This document shows, piece by piece, positions 16,573 to 25,050 of a stretch of DNA of 64,000 nucleotides. This DNA comes from Cystobacter ferrugineus (GTDB lineage: Bacteria; Myxococcota; Myxococcia; Myxococcales; Myxococcaceae), in NCBI RefSeq assembly GCF_001887355.1, contig NZ_MPIN01000013.1, positions 68,409-132,408 on the forward strand. Direction: 5' to 3'. The position numbers and the translations under genes were made by a program. How positions within the stretch are numbered: the stretch's first letter is position 1; every line of letters begins with the position of its first letter. The notes beneath the pieces are model-generated. The model did no database searches, was not told the origin of the DNA, and saw only the letters and a list, made by a program, of their open reading frames with translations.

Positions 16573-17186
16573 GCCTCGGGCCTCCCTTTCGCCCTGGGCG
16601 GATGCGTGGAGAGCCCATGGATGATGAGCGTGGCCAGGGTCGCGGCGGCCTTGGCCTCCTCGACGCGCCCTCGAATCATCTCCCGCGAAATCGCCTCCGC
16701 CGCGCCGATGATTCCGACGCAGCGCAGGCGGAGCTCCTCCTTCGACAGGCTCGTGTAGGGCGCGAACGCCTCGCAATAGAGGGCCACGTAGCTGTCGATC
16801 AGTTCCCGCTGGAAGGCCTCCATCTCCTCGTCGCCCTTCAGCGCGGCCGAGATGGCATGCCACTCCGGACCCACCGATGTGTAGCAGTTCATGTAGGCGT
16901 GGCTCACCACGCGGGCGACGTCTTCCAGCCGGCGTCGTGTGCGCTCGAGCGCATCCTGCAGCACCTTGACCTGCCGGGCGTCTATCTCCGCGTAGAGCGC
17001 GATGAGCAGCCCGGAACGCGTCTTGAAATGCTCGTAGGCCACCGGCTTGCTGACGCCGGCACGCTCGGCGAGGTAGCCGAGCGTCAGCGCATCCGTCCCT
17101 TCCTCGCGCACGATGGTCTGCGCGATGTCGAGCAACTGGTCGCGCCTCTGGGCCTTCGGCAGCTTCTTGCTGGATGTCTCGCTCAT
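16566..17186 (-). CDS. TetR-family regulator
   Basis: A 206-aa TetR protein: QRRDQLLDIAQTIVREEGTD, then LTLGYLAERAGVSKPVAYEHFKTRSGLL as the helix-turn-helix with the usual end. It is divergent from two tandem paralogous oxidoreductase genes, and a 29-bp AT-richer tandem palindrome lies in the 210-bp gap (17297-17325). It probably represses those genes. Its 3' end overlaps the DUF2807 gene tail. Confidence 0.87.
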   Translation of the reverse strand: MSETSSKKLPKAQRRDQLLDIAQTIVREEGTDALTLGYLAERAGVSKPVAYEHFKTRSGLLIALYAEIDARQVKVLQDALERTRRRLEDVARVVSHAYMNCYTSVGPEWHAISAALKGDEEMEAFQRELIDSYVALYCEAFAPYTSLSKEELRLRCVGIIGAAEAISREMIRGRVEEAKAAATLATLIIHGLSTHPPRAKGRPEAQ

Positions 17187-17296
17187 GGCAACGCGGCTCG
17201 CACCTGAACCGGTGTCGAGTCACTGTAACGCGCCGCCAGGCGCGCGGCACGAGCCGCGTCGCCGCCCGTCACTTTCTCCGAAGAAATCGTGGCGAA

Positions 17297-17325
17297 CCTA
17301 CTTTTGGTAACCTACTAAAGGTAGG
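17297..17325. promoter_or_regulatory. Tandem imperfect palindromes, probable TetR operator
   Basis: CCTAC-TTTTG-GTAAC is followed, sharing bases, by CCTAC-TAAAG-GTAGG. The second unit is a perfect 5+5+5 inverted repeat and the first is degenerate; both start with CCTACT and are spaced 14 bp. They lie about 70 bp before the first oxidoreductase start, where a promoter would be. Two dimers binding in tandem would fit this spacing. Confidence 0.6.
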
Positions 17326-17396
17326 AACACGGACCGGATGGGCGTGGCCACTTCCAACCACGCCGCCGCCCCGCCATGCAGAGGAGCCCTCCCGCC

Positions 17397-18407
17397 ATGT
17401 CCACGAACACGCAGCAGCCCGTCCTCATCATTGGAGGCTCCGGCCTCGTCGGCTCCCAGGCCGCGAAGATGCTCCGCCGGCTCCAACCGGATCTGCCCAT
17501 CACGATTGGAGGACGAGACCTGGCCCGGGCCGACGCCGTCGCCAGGGAGGTGGGCGGCGCGGACACCGCGAGGATCGACCTGGAGCGGCCAGACCTGGGC
17601 CTGCCTGCTGGGAAGTCCTTCAGCGCGATCGCCATGTTCCTGAAGGACGACACCCTCAACTCGCTGCGTTACGCGCAAGCCAAGGGGGCGGCCTACCTTG
17701 GCATCTCGACGGCCCTGTTCGAAATCGGGCCGGAAGTAGGGTTCTACGTCGCCAGGCCCGGCAGTGCGCCCATCCTCATGGACAGCCTCTGGCTGGCGGG
17801 CGCCGCCACGCTGCCGGCCCTGCACTTCGCCAGGGAGTTCCGGACCCTCGAGGCCATCGAAATCGCCGCCGTTCTCGATGAGGAGGATCTGGGCGGACCG
17901 GCGGCGTATGCCGACTTCGAGCGCATGACGAAGGTCGCGGCGAGCGCTCTCCGCCTCGAGGATGGCAAGTGGCGTTGGGTCCAGGGAGAGGACGCGGCAC
18001 GCACCCTCGTGGGCGTGGACGGGGCGGAGCTGCGGGTCCAGGCCTATGCGCCGCTCGATCTCATGAGCCTCGCCGGGGCGACCGACGCCCGGTCCATCCG
18101 GTTCGACCTCGCGGTGGGGCAGTCGGCGACCCGCAAGCGCGGTGAGCCCTTCTCGACGGAGATCATCATCGAGCTGGTGGGCCAGCAGCGGGATGGAACG
18201 ACGGGCCGCGTCCGCTATGAGCTCGTCCATCCGGCGGGTCAGGCGCCCGTGACGGCCCAGGGCGTCGCCGTGGGCCTCGAGCGGTTGCTCGGCCTCGCGG
18301 GTGGCCCGCCCGTGGCACCAGGGCTCTACCTCCCGCACGTCCTCATCGACCCGGCCTACATGGTGCGGCGCCTGGAGGAGATCGGCACCCGCATCCGGCG
18401 GGTGTGA
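17397..18407 (+). CDS. Saccharopine-dehydrogenase-like NAD(P)-binding protein, copy 1
   Basis: A 336-aa protein with an N-terminal Rossmann motif VLIIGGSGLVGSQ, followed by ITIGGRDLARAD and RIDLERPD as in saccharopine dehydrogenase / trans-acting enoyl reductase relatives. ATG 17397 (MSTNTQQPVL) matches the start of the paralog next door; ATG 17376 is also in frame. The C-terminal half has no motif I recognise. It is the first gene behind the tandem TetR operator and is followed by its paralog after 38 bp, so they form an operon. True substrate unknown; the family is named for weak similarity to saccharopine dehydrogenase. Confidence 0.75.
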   Translation: MSTNTQQPVLIIGGSGLVGSQAAKMLRRLQPDLPITIGGRDLARADAVAREVGGADTARIDLERPDLGLPAGKSFSAIAMFLKDDTLNSLRYAQAKGAAYLGISTALFEIGPEVGFYVARPGSAPILMDSLWLAGAATLPALHFAREFRTLEAIEIAAVLDEEDLGGPAAYADFERMTKVAASALRLEDGKWRWVQGEDAARTLVGVDGAELRVQAYAPLDLMSLAGATDARSIRFDLAVGQSATRKRGEPFSTEIIIELVGQQRDGTTGRVRYELVHPAGQAPVTAQGVAVGLERLLGLAGGPPVAPGLYLPHVLIDPAYMVRRLEEIGTRIRRV

Positions 18408-18445
18408 GCGGCCCATTTCCAGAACAACCCAGGAGAGCATCCACC

Positions 18446-19498
18446 ATGTCAGCCCCCACGAATCCATCCGTTCTCATCATCGGAGGCTCCGGCGTCGTCG
18501 GCAGTCGCGCGGCCCGAGCGCTTCGTCGCCTCCAGCCAGCCCTCCCCATCACCCTCGGCGCGCGAGACCTCGCCCGGGCCGACACGCTCGCGAAGGAAAT
18601 CGGCGGTGCGAACGCGGCGAGAATCGACCTGGAGCGCCAGGACCTGGGCCTCCCCGCCGATGCGGCCTTCAGTGCCGTGGTCGTGTTCCTGAAGGACACC
18701 TCGCTCAACTCGATGAAGTACGCGCAGGCGAAGGGCATCCCCTATGTCGCCTTCTCGGACTTCGTCTTCGACATCGGGCCCGCGGTAGCGCACTACATCC
18801 AGAAGCCTGGCAGCGCCCCCATCCTCATGCTCGGCCACTTCCTCGGCGGAACGGTGACGCTGGCGGCCCTCCACTTCGCCAGGGAGTTCCAGCACGTTCA
18901 TTCCATCGAGATCGGCGCGGTCTTCGATGAGGAGGACGTGGGCGGGCCCGCCGCGAAAGGCGATCTGGAGCACGTCGCCCGGAGCGTGCCGCATCCGCTG
19001 ATCCTCGAGAACGGGAAGTTCCTCTGGGCCCAGGGAGAGGGAGCGACCCGCGTCTTCCGGGGCGCGGATGGAACGGAGTGGAAGGGGCATGCCTCCCCGC
19101 TGCTCGACGTCGTGAGCCTCGCGGCCGCGACGGACGCCAGGACCGTCCGCCTCGACTTCGCGGTGAGGCCCTCGGCCAGCCGCCGCCCCGGCCAGGGTCT
19201 TTCACACGAGGTCATCATCGAAATCGTGGGCGAGCGGAGGGACGGAACGACGGGACGCGTCCGTCACGCGCTCACCGACGACGACGTGCACTCCGGCATG
19301 AGCGCCCGGGGCGCGGCGCTCGCGGTGGAGCGGCTGCTCGGCCTCGCGGGCGGCCCGCCCGTGGCGCCAGGGCTCTACCATCCCGAGGGACTGCTCGACC
19401 CGGCATACGTGCTCGAGCGGCTGAAGGAACTCGGCACCCGCATCCAAGTAACCGCGCTCCCCGAGCGTCACGGGCGGCTCCAGCAGCGCATGACATAG
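18446..19498 (+). CDS. Saccharopine-dehydrogenase-like NAD(P)-binding protein, copy 2
   Basis: A 350-aa paralog of the preceding gene, collinear over nearly its whole length: VLIIGGSGVVGSRAARALRRLQP, ITLGARDLARAD, ARIDLERQDLGLP, GSAPILM, LDEEDVGGPAA-like segment, and an identical LLGLAGGPPVAPGLY near the end. ATG 18446 has CAGGAG 11 nt upstream. Two diverged copies in one operon may act as a heterodimer or have separate substrates; both are inference. A short Arg-rich C-terminal extension (LPERHGRLQQRMT) is absent from copy 1. Confidence 0.75.
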   Translation: MSAPTNPSVLIIGGSGVVGSRAARALRRLQPALPITLGARDLARADTLAKEIGGANAARIDLERQDLGLPADAAFSAVVVFLKDTSLNSMKYAQAKGIPYVAFSDFVFDIGPAVAHYIQKPGSAPILMLGHFLGGTVTLAALHFAREFQHVHSIEIGAVFDEEDVGGPAAKGDLEHVARSVPHPLILENGKFLWAQGEGATRVFRGADGTEWKGHASPLLDVVSLAAATDARTVRLDFAVRPSASRRPGQGLSHEVIIEIVGERRDGTTGRVRHALTDDDVHSGMSARGAALAVERLLGLAGGPPVAPGLYHPEGLLDPAYVLERLKELGTRIQVTALPERHGRLQQRMT

Positions 19499-19510
19499 CA
19501 GCTCGCGCCC

Positions 19511-19524
19511 GCCGAGTATTCGGC
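19511..19524. terminator. Small hairpin between convergent genes
   Basis: GCCGA-GTAT-TCGGC, a perfect 5-bp stem with a 4-nt loop, lies between the stops of the oxidoreductase operon and the cysteine hydrolase gene. Short, no T-run; weak candidate. Confidence 0.3.
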
Positions 19525-19549
19525 TCACCCCGGGTGCAAAGGCCTGGTC

Positions 19550-20122
19550 TCAGGCCGCCCTCGCGGCGAGTGCCCGGAGCACGTCCGCGGTGTCCACCAC
19601 GCGGCCGAACTCGGTCGCCAGGGTGGCCAGATGCACGCGGTGCATGGTGTCCGCGTCGAACAGGGTGCCATCGGGTGCCCGCTGCGCCCAGGTGTGGCAG
19701 GCATCAGCGACCACCGCCAGATCGAAGCCGAGGTTGGCCGCCATGCGCGCGGTGGTGGAGACGCACATGTCCGTGGCGATGCCGAAGAGGACGACCTGCC
19801 GCACGCCGGCCGCATGCAGGCGGGCCTCCAGGTCGGTGCCGATGAAGGCGCTGTTGACGGTCTTGGTGAGCAGCGGCTCGCCCGCGAGCGGCTCGAAGCC
19901 CGGCTTGAGCGCGTTGCCCGGCTGCCCCGGGCGCAGCAGCGAGGTGGGAGAGGAACTGTCATGGCGCACGATGACGAGCGGCCGCCCGGAGCGCCGCCAG
20001 GCAGCGAGGAGCTCGAGCGCGTGCGCCTCCATGTGGGGGTTGTTGCGTGGGCCCCAGGATGGGTCGTCGAAGCCCTGCTGCACGTCGATGGAGATGAGCG
20101 CCGCGCGGTCGTGGAGTTCCAT
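19550..20122 (-). CDS. Isochorismatase-like cysteine hydrolase
   Basis: A 190-aa cysteine hydrolase. The triad is visible: Asp in LISIDVQQGF, Lys in LLTKTVNSAF, and nucleophile Cys in GIATDMCVSTTARMA, which also carries the cis-peptide region. The family includes isochorismatase, nicotinamidase and N-carbamoyl hydrolases; the substrate is not clear, but the short form without carrier domain argues for an amide or small-molecule hydrolase. ATG 20122 is followed directly by typical family sequence. It is divergent from the Lrp gene 132 bp away, which may control it. Confidence 0.87.
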   Translation of the reverse strand: MELHDRAALISIDVQQGFDDPSWGPRNNPHMEAHALELLAAWRRSGRPLVIVRHDSSSPTSLLRPGQPGNALKPGFEPLAGEPLLTKTVNSAFIGTDLEARLHAAGVRQVVLFGIATDMCVSTTARMAANLGFDLAVVADACHTWAQRAPDGTLFDADTMHRVHLATLATEFGRVVDTADVLRALAARAA

Positions 20123-20254
20123 GTGCTTGCTCCCGTGGGTGGTGAAACGGCACCCTAGGGAGCACGGCCGCCGGTCGACAGGTGGCGGAGTGCCGCTCCA
20201 CCGGCGAAGTGCCGGTGGGCACCGGGGATGAGCCCGCGGGAGGAAACAACGGGT

Positions 20255-20689
20255 ATGGCGCTGGACGAGCTGGACGGGCGGATCCTGGCCCTGCTGGAGG
20301 CCAATGGGCGGGAGTCCGCCACCAAGCTGGCGGCGAAGGTGGGCCTCTCGCGCTCCGCGGTCCAGGAGCGGGTGGCCCGGCTCGAGCGCGACGGCATCAT
20401 CCAGGGCTACACCATCCGGCGGGGGAGCGGTGGGCCTCCAGCCGGCGTGGACGCCTACCTCTTCGTGCGGCTGGAGGGGGCCGCGTGCCCGCGCGTGGCC
20501 CCCCGGGTGCGCGAGCTGCCGGAGGTCCTCGGCATCGAGTCGCTCGCTGGCGAGCTCGACATGGTCATCCGCGCGCGCGTCCCCGACATGACGGCCCTGA
20601 ACACACTGCGCGAGCGCGTGGCCCACCTCCCCGAGGTGCGTACCGTCACCACGGCCCCGGTGCTCGCCGTGCACCTGGATCGGCGCTGA
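20255..20689 (+). CDS. Lrp/AsnC-family transcriptional regulator
   Basis: A 144-aa Lrp/AsnC protein: LDELDGRILALLEANGRESAT with helix-turn-helix (AAKVGLSRSAVQERVARLERDGIIQGY), then a C-terminal ligand-binding RAM domain. ATG 20255 is favoured over 20228 because a strong GGGAGGA stands about 9 nt upstream. It is divergent from the cysteine hydrolase gene, its likely target. The last 83 bp are duplicated at 5367-5449 at 92 percent identity. Confidence 0.87.
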   Translation: MALDELDGRILALLEANGRESATKLAAKVGLSRSAVQERVARLERDGIIQGYTIRRGSGGPPAGVDAYLFVRLEGAACPRVAPRVRELPEVLGIESLAGELDMVIRARVPDMTALNTLRERVAHLPEVRTVTTAPVLAVHLDRR

Positions 20690-20717
20690 CCCACTTCGCG
20701 CGCCCCCCTGCGGTGCC

Positions 20718-21500
20718 CTACATCTGCGCCAGCGCGTCCGGCGATTCGGGGAGGACCTGACCGCCATCCACGATGAGCGTCTGGCCAGTGATGTAGCCGG
20801 CCTCGCGGCTGGCGAAGAACAGGGCGGCATGGCCAATATCCTCGACCTCGCCCAGCTTGCCGAGCGGCACCGCCGCCGCCATGCCCTTCATGTAGTCCGG
20901 GCCCAGCTTCTCGAGGCCCTCGGTCACGATGTTGCCGGGCAGCACGGCATTGACCGTGATGCCGTATCTGGCGAGCTCCATGCTGGCGGTGCGCATGAAG
21001 CCCAGTTGCCCGGCCTTGCTGGCGCCGTAATGGGCCCAGCCGGGAAAGCCGGTCGTCGGGCCGGTGATCGACGAGGTGATGACGATGCGCCCCTGGCTGG
21101 ACTTCTTCAGATAGGGGATGCAGGCCTTGACCGAGAGGAAGGTGCCCTTGAGGTTGGTCGCCATCACCTCGTCCCAGGCCTCCGGCGACATGTCTTCCAT
21201 CTTCACCTGAGGAAAGACGCCGGCATTGGCGCACAGCACGTCGATTCCGCCATGGAGCTCGGCCGCGGCCCTGGCCATCTTCTCCAGGTCCTCGAACCGG
21301 GTCACGTCAGTGGAGAAGCCGCTGGCCGTGCCACCGGCCGAGACGAATTCCCGCGCCGCCGCCTCGGCGGCCTGGAGCTCCCGCCCGACCACCAGCACCT
21401 TGGCGCCGTGCCGCGCGAAGACCCGGGCGATTCCCTTGCCGATGCCCTTGCTCGCGCCGGTGACGATGACCGACTTCCCCTTGAGCGATTCCGCCAACAT
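20718..21500 (-). CDS. SDR-family oxidoreductase (FabG-like)
   Basis: A 260-aa classical short-chain dehydrogenase: TGASKGIG (14-21), CANAG, Ser about 143, YGASK (Tyr158, Lys162), and the C-terminal IVDGGQ. NADP preference is suggested by an Arg (VVGRE) after strand 2. ATG 21500 has GAGGAGG just upstream. It resembles 3-oxoacyl-ACP reductases but has no fatty-acid neighbours, so a detoxifying or secondary-metabolic role is equally possible. It is convergent with Lrp. Confidence 0.86.
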   Translation of the reverse strand: MLAESLKGKSVIVTGASKGIGKGIARVFARHGAKVLVVGRELQAAEAAAREFVSAGGTASGFSTDVTRFEDLEKMARAAAELHGGIDVLCANAGVFPQVKMEDMSPEAWDEVMATNLKGTFLSVKACIPYLKKSSQGRIVITSSITGPTTGFPGWAHYGASKAGQLGFMRTASMELARYGITVNAVLPGNIVTEGLEKLGPDYMKGMAAAVPLGKLGEVEDIGHAALFFASREAGYITGQTLIVDGGQVLPESPDALAQM

Positions 21501-21641
21501 GATGTGCCTCCTCGTGTCGTCTGACACCCATCGGAGCCTATGCGCGGGTCCGAGGTTGGCGCCAGAACAGGTGGGGGCCGACGCCATTGCCTCGCCCGAG
21601 GGTCATGCTTAAGCGGAAGGCTTCCAACCCGGAGGACTTCC

Positions 21642-22721
21642 ATGCTGCATGCTCCGCTCCTCGGTCGTGTCCTGCTGCGCTTCGATTCCGGCAAGGAGGA
21701 GCTCCACGAGGATCTCTCCGCGGCGGTGTTCTCCGCGGATGGCGGTCTCTGGGTGGCCTCGGACGAGCATCATTCGCTCGAGCGCTTCGCCCCGGTGAGC
21801 CCGCGCGTCTTCGGAGAGCACCGGCACTTCGCCATGGCGGAGCTGCTCGGGGAGGAGGTCCGCGAGGAGGTGGACCTCGAGGCGCTGGACTTCCAGGACG
21901 GGCACCTGTGGTTCGTGGGCTCGCACAGCGCGAAGCGGAAGAAACCCAAGGGCAAGGCGATGGTGAAGGATCTGGAGCGACTGGCCACCGTGGAGCACCA
22001 GCCCTGGCGCTTCCTGCTCGCCCGGGTGCCGCTGCCGGAGAATGCATCGGGCTCGGCCCGCCCGGCGAAGCTCATGCGCGCGGAGGGCCGACAGGACTCG
22101 GGGGTGAACGTGCTGGTGGAGCTGCTGCGCCAGGATGCCCATCTGGGGCCCTTCCTCGCGCCGGCCTCGCCGGACGATCCGGATGGGGCCCTCGCCATCC
22201 CCAGCAAGGACAATGGGCTGGACATCGAGGGGCTCGCCGTCCACGGGGACCAGGTCTTCCTCGGGCTCCGGGGCCCCGTGCTGCGAGGCTACGCCGTCCT
22301 CCTGCAAATGGAGGTGGAGGAGGTGGGCGATGGCCTGCTCGCGCCCCGGCGGACGAAGAAGGGCGGCGCCTACCAGAAACACTTCCTGGACCTGGATGGC
22401 CTGGGCATCCGCGAGCTGTGCCGTCATGGGGAGGATCTGCTCATCCTCGCGGGGCCCACCATGCCGGTGGATGGCCCCATCCGGCTGTTCCGGCTGCACA
22501 AGGGCCTGCTGCTCTCGGGAGACACCCTCCACTCGCAGGAGCCGGGCGTGCTGGAGCCACTCTTCGACTTGAAGAACGGGAGCAGGGACGACAACGCCGA
22601 GGGGGTGGCCGTGTTCTCCTGGTTCGCGCCGAACGACTCCGTGCTCGTCGTCTACGACACGCCCTCGCCGCAGCGCCGCTACGGGCCGGACGGCGTGCTC
22701 GCGGACGTGTTCCGGCTCTGA
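21642..22721 (+). CDS. DUF3616 domain protein
   Basis: A 359-aa beta-rich protein matching DUF3616: a propeller-like repeated pattern (SADGGLWVASDEHHSLERF, LDFQDGHLWFVGSHSAK, GLDIEGLAVHGDQVFLGLRG, DNAEGVAVF). ATG 21642 has CGGAGG 8 nt upstream. No signal peptide, so it is probably cytoplasmic. These proteins are of unknown function; the repeated D/N-G and W motifs suggest a sugar- or nucleotide-binding propeller, which is inference. It stands alone between a divergent SDR and a sigma-factor operon. Confidence 0.8.
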   Translation: MLHAPLLGRVLLRFDSGKEELHEDLSAAVFSADGGLWVASDEHHSLERFAPVSPRVFGEHRHFAMAELLGEEVREEVDLEALDFQDGHLWFVGSHSAKRKKPKGKAMVKDLERLATVEHQPWRFLLARVPLPENASGSARPAKLMRAEGRQDSGVNVLVELLRQDAHLGPFLAPASPDDPDGALAIPSKDNGLDIEGLAVHGDQVFLGLRGPVLRGYAVLLQMEVEEVGDGLLAPRRTKKGGAYQKHFLDLDGLGIRELCRHGEDLLILAGPTMPVDGPIRLFRLHKGLLLSGDTLHSQEPGVLEPLFDLKNGSRDDNAEGVAVFSWFAPNDSVLVVYDTPSPQRRYGPDGVLADVFRL

Positions 22722-22759
22722 GGGCCTCGAGGTGGCGGGCTACAGACCCCCGGGGGAAG

Positions 22760-22849
22760 GAGCGCGCACCGGATGATCCCCGGCGCTGGGGACTCAACGC
22801 CTTCAACCGCGAGAAGATTCTCGAGCTCCTGGCGGGGCGCTCCGGCTGA
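22760..22849 (+). pseudogene. Possible 3' remnant of an unknown gene
   Basis: A short open reading stretch ends in AFNREKILELLAGRSG-stop (stop 22847-22849). It looks like a natural protein C-terminus with no 5' part and no ribosome site. I do not recognise the family. The rest of the 22722-22963 gap shows nothing else. Confidence 0.22.
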
Positions 22850-22963
22850 CGGCGAAGGGCGAGCCCCGCCACGGGCAGCGGGAACCGCGTGCCGGGTGTC
22901 ACGCTTCGCCGGCATCGGCCTATTCGGCCTATAGAGGGCAGGGCGGTACGGACCGAGGACACG

Positions 22964-23512
22964 ATGCGGGTGGACGACAGCGCGCGGGAACAGCTCCGGC
23001 GGTGGATGGCGCGGCTCGCGGAGGGCGACCGGGAGGCCTTCACTCCCGCCTTCGCCTGCCTCCAGCCGCTGCTGGAGCGTTTCTGCTCACGGCTGCTGCC
23101 GTGCCGCGAGGACGCCGAGGACGCGGCCCAGGCGGCGCTGCTCAAGGTATTCGCCCGGGCCTCGGAGTACGACGCGACGCGCGAGGCCCTGCCGTGGGTG
23201 CTGGGCATCGCCGCCTACGAGTGCCGCACCGTGCTCAAGGCGCGGGCGCGCCGGCGCGAGGCCCCCGAGACGGAGGGCTCGGAGGAGGTGGACGGGGCGG
23301 CGGGGCCCGAGGCGCGGTTGCTCGCGGAGGAGTCGCGGCACGCGCTGGCGGAGGTGATGGGCGGATTGCGGCCGGAGGACGTGGAGACCCTGGAGGCGGC
23401 CATGGGCGAGCGGGAGCGGCCCGCGATTCCTGGCGCCACCTTCCGCAAGCGGCTCGAGCGGGCGCTCGGGCGGCTGCGCGAGGCCTGGAGGATGCATCAT
23501 GGTGTCGAGTGA
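22964..23512 (+). CDS. RNA polymerase ECF-type sigma factor, unusual region 4
   Basis: A 182-aa protein. Residues ~10-85 are a good sigma-70 region 2: RLAEGDREAFTPAF, DAEDAAQAALLKVFARASEYD, then LPWVLGIAAYECRTVLKARARR. The C-terminal part should be region 4, but the canonical LSYEEIA-type helix-turn-helix is not recognisable; instead there is RPEDVETLEAAMGERERPAIPGATFRKRLERALGRLREAW. It overlaps a membrane-protein gene by 14 nt. I read it as a diverged ECF sigma or sigma-like regulator whose partner is the overlapping membrane protein. Promoter recognition may be altered. Confidence 0.75.
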   Translation: MRVDDSAREQLRRWMARLAEGDREAFTPAFACLQPLLERFCSRLLPCREDAEDAAQAALLKVFARASEYDATREALPWVLGIAAYECRTVLKARARRREAPETEGSEEVDGAAGPEARLLAEESRHALAEVMGGLRPEDVETLEAAMGERERPAIPGATFRKRLERALGRLREAWRMHHGVE

Positions 23513-24044
23513 AGGGGTGCGGCTCCAGCGTCGTGCGCGCCGGGCCTATGAGTGGGGACGTCTGCGCTCCGCCATACCCGGGGCCCTGCCCGCGGTGGGG
23601 CTGACGGGGATGGTGGTCCTGCTCCGGCACCACATGAAGCCCTCCCTGCTCGTTCTGGGCGGCCTGCTGACGCTGCTGTGCCTCGGGCTGGGCTGGTGGG
23701 GGCGCCGGTGGGGAAGGGCGGTGGCTCCGGGGCTGCTCGCGGGGCTCTTCCCGCTGCTGCTGCCCTTCGTGGTCAGCGGGGCGGGGCACGTCTGCTACAC
23801 CGGCGGCTGCCGGGCCTTCTGCCTCATGACGTGCGTGGGCGGAGGGCTGGCCGCCGGGGCCTTCCTGTCGCTCGCGGCGCTCCGGCTCCCCGAGGGACGT
23901 GAGCGCTTCCTTCTGGCCTCGGGCTCGGTGGCCACGCTGTGTGGGGCCCTGGGCTGCGTTCTCTATGGCCTGAGCGGAGTGCTCGGGCTGGTGGCCGGTC
24001 TGGCCCTCATCTCGATGCCCGTGCTCGTCCTGCGCCGGGCCTGA
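23499..24044 (+). CDS. Membrane protein coupled to the sigma factor
   Basis: A 181-aa protein with a basic N-terminal ~22 residues (VRLQRRARRAYEWGRLRSAI) followed by about five hydrophobic segments, and a Cys cluster in the middle (HVCYTGGCRAFCLMTC). It overlaps the sigma-factor gene by 14 nt and so is translated with it. Anti-sigma factors often pair with ECF sigmas this way, but this one has no cytoplasmic anti-sigma domain that I recognise; the Cys-rich loop could bind metal or sense redox. Function is inferred only from context. Confidence 0.65.
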   Translation: MVSSEGVRLQRRARRAYEWGRLRSAIPGALPAVGLTGMVVLLRHHMKPSLLVLGGLLTLLCLGLGWWGRRWGRAVAPGLLAGLFPLLLPFVVSGAGHVCYTGGCRAFCLMTCVGGGLAAGAFLSLAALRLPEGRERFLLASGSVATLCGALGCVLYGLSGVLGLVAGLALISMPVLVLRRA

Positions 24045-24074
24045 AGCTCCCTTCAACCCTGGTCGTCACCGACT

Positions 24075-24094
24075 GCCCGGACGTGTGTCCGGGC
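24075..24094 (+). promoter_or_regulatory. 8-bp hairpin just before the TolB-like gene's ribosome site
   Basis: GCCCGGAC-GTGT-GTCCGGGC is a perfect 8-bp stem with a 4-nt loop, ending immediately before the GGAAAGGAAT ribosome site of the 24109 gene and 30 bp after the stop of the membrane-protein gene. It could end the upstream transcript or act as a leader element; no T-run follows. Confidence 0.45.
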
Positions 24095-24108
24095 GGAAAG
24101 GAATCCCC

Positions 24109-25050
24109 ATGTCTTCGCTCCTGTCCCTTCCTCTGGCGCTGTGGCTCCACGCGGCTCCCGCGGCCGCCCCCGAGCCGGTGCTCTTCGCCCCTGGTGTGGT
24201 GTCCACCGGCAACGAGGAGTTCGGCATCACCTTCTCGCCGGATGGGCGCACGGTGGTGTTCAACCGGGCGGATCCCACGCGCTTCGAGTTCCAGCTGCTG
24301 ATGGTTTCCCACTGGCGGGATGGCCGCTGGACGGCCCCCGAGGTGTTGCCCTTCTCGGGGCGATACCGGGACATCGACCCGGCCTTCACCTCGGACGGCA
24401 AGCGGCTCTTCTTCGCCTCCGTGCGGCCCCAGTCCGGCGCCGAGGCGGAGCACGCGGACTTCGACATCTGGTTCGTCGAGCGCACCGACAAGGGCTGGGG
24501 CACGCCGCGCCTGGCCGAGGGCCTCAATACTCCGGACACCGAGTCGAACACCTCCGTGACGCGCGAGGGAGCCGTCTACGTGACCCGCAGCGCGAAGGAC
24601 GGCAAGCGGCGCATCTACCGGCATGCGCCCCAGGGGGCGGGGTGGGGCCCGGGCGAGCTGCTGCCGGACGTCATCAACTCGGGCCACGGGGATGGCAACC
24701 ACTTCGTGGACGCGGACGAGCGCTACCTCGTCTTCTCCTCGCGGCGGCCGGGGGCCCTGGCACCGGAGTCCTTCGACCTGTACGTCAGTGAGCGCGAGGA
24801 GGGGCAGTGGGGCGCGCCGCGCAACCTCGGACCGGCCGTCAACCGCACCGATGGGGCGCTCACCCCGACGGTGGTGCCCGCGCGCGGGACGCTCGTCTAC
24901 GCCCAGCGCAGGCCCTTCCTCACCACGCCGCCCGAGCGCCCGCTGACCACGAAGGAGTTCGCCACGAGGCTGGAGTCACCGGGCAACGGAAATGGCGACT
25001 TCTACGAAGTCCAGCTCACGGCCGTGGGGTTGCCCGCCCCGGGCAGGTGA
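24109..25050 (+). CDS. TolB-like beta-propeller protein (PD40/WD40-like repeats), exported
   Basis: A 313-aa protein. ATG 24109 has GGAAAGGAAT upstream and starts a signal-peptide-like N-terminus (SSLLSLPLALWLHAAPAAA). At least four PD40 repeats follow: FGITFSPDGRTVVFNRAD, DIDPAFTSDGKRLFFASVRP, ADFDIWFVERTDKGWG, and DERYLVFSSRRPG with FDLYVSEREEGQW. Such proteins bind ligands or partner proteins in the periplasm; nothing indicates a Tol-Pal role. Two separated parts of this gene, including its 3' end, recur at 8561-8635. Confidence 0.82.
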   Translation: MSSLLSLPLALWLHAAPAAAPEPVLFAPGVVSTGNEEFGITFSPDGRTVVFNRADPTRFEFQLLMVSHWRDGRWTAPEVLPFSGRYRDIDPAFTSDGKRLFFASVRPQSGAEAEHADFDIWFVERTDKGWGTPRLAEGLNTPDTESNTSVTREGAVYVTRSAKDGKRRIYRHAPQGAGWGPGELLPDVINSGHGDGNHFVDADERYLVFSSRRPGALAPESFDLYVSEREEGQWGAPRNLGPAVNRTDGALTPTVVPARGTLVYAQRRPFLTTPPERPLTTKEFATRLESPGNGNGDFYEVQLTAVGLPAPGR

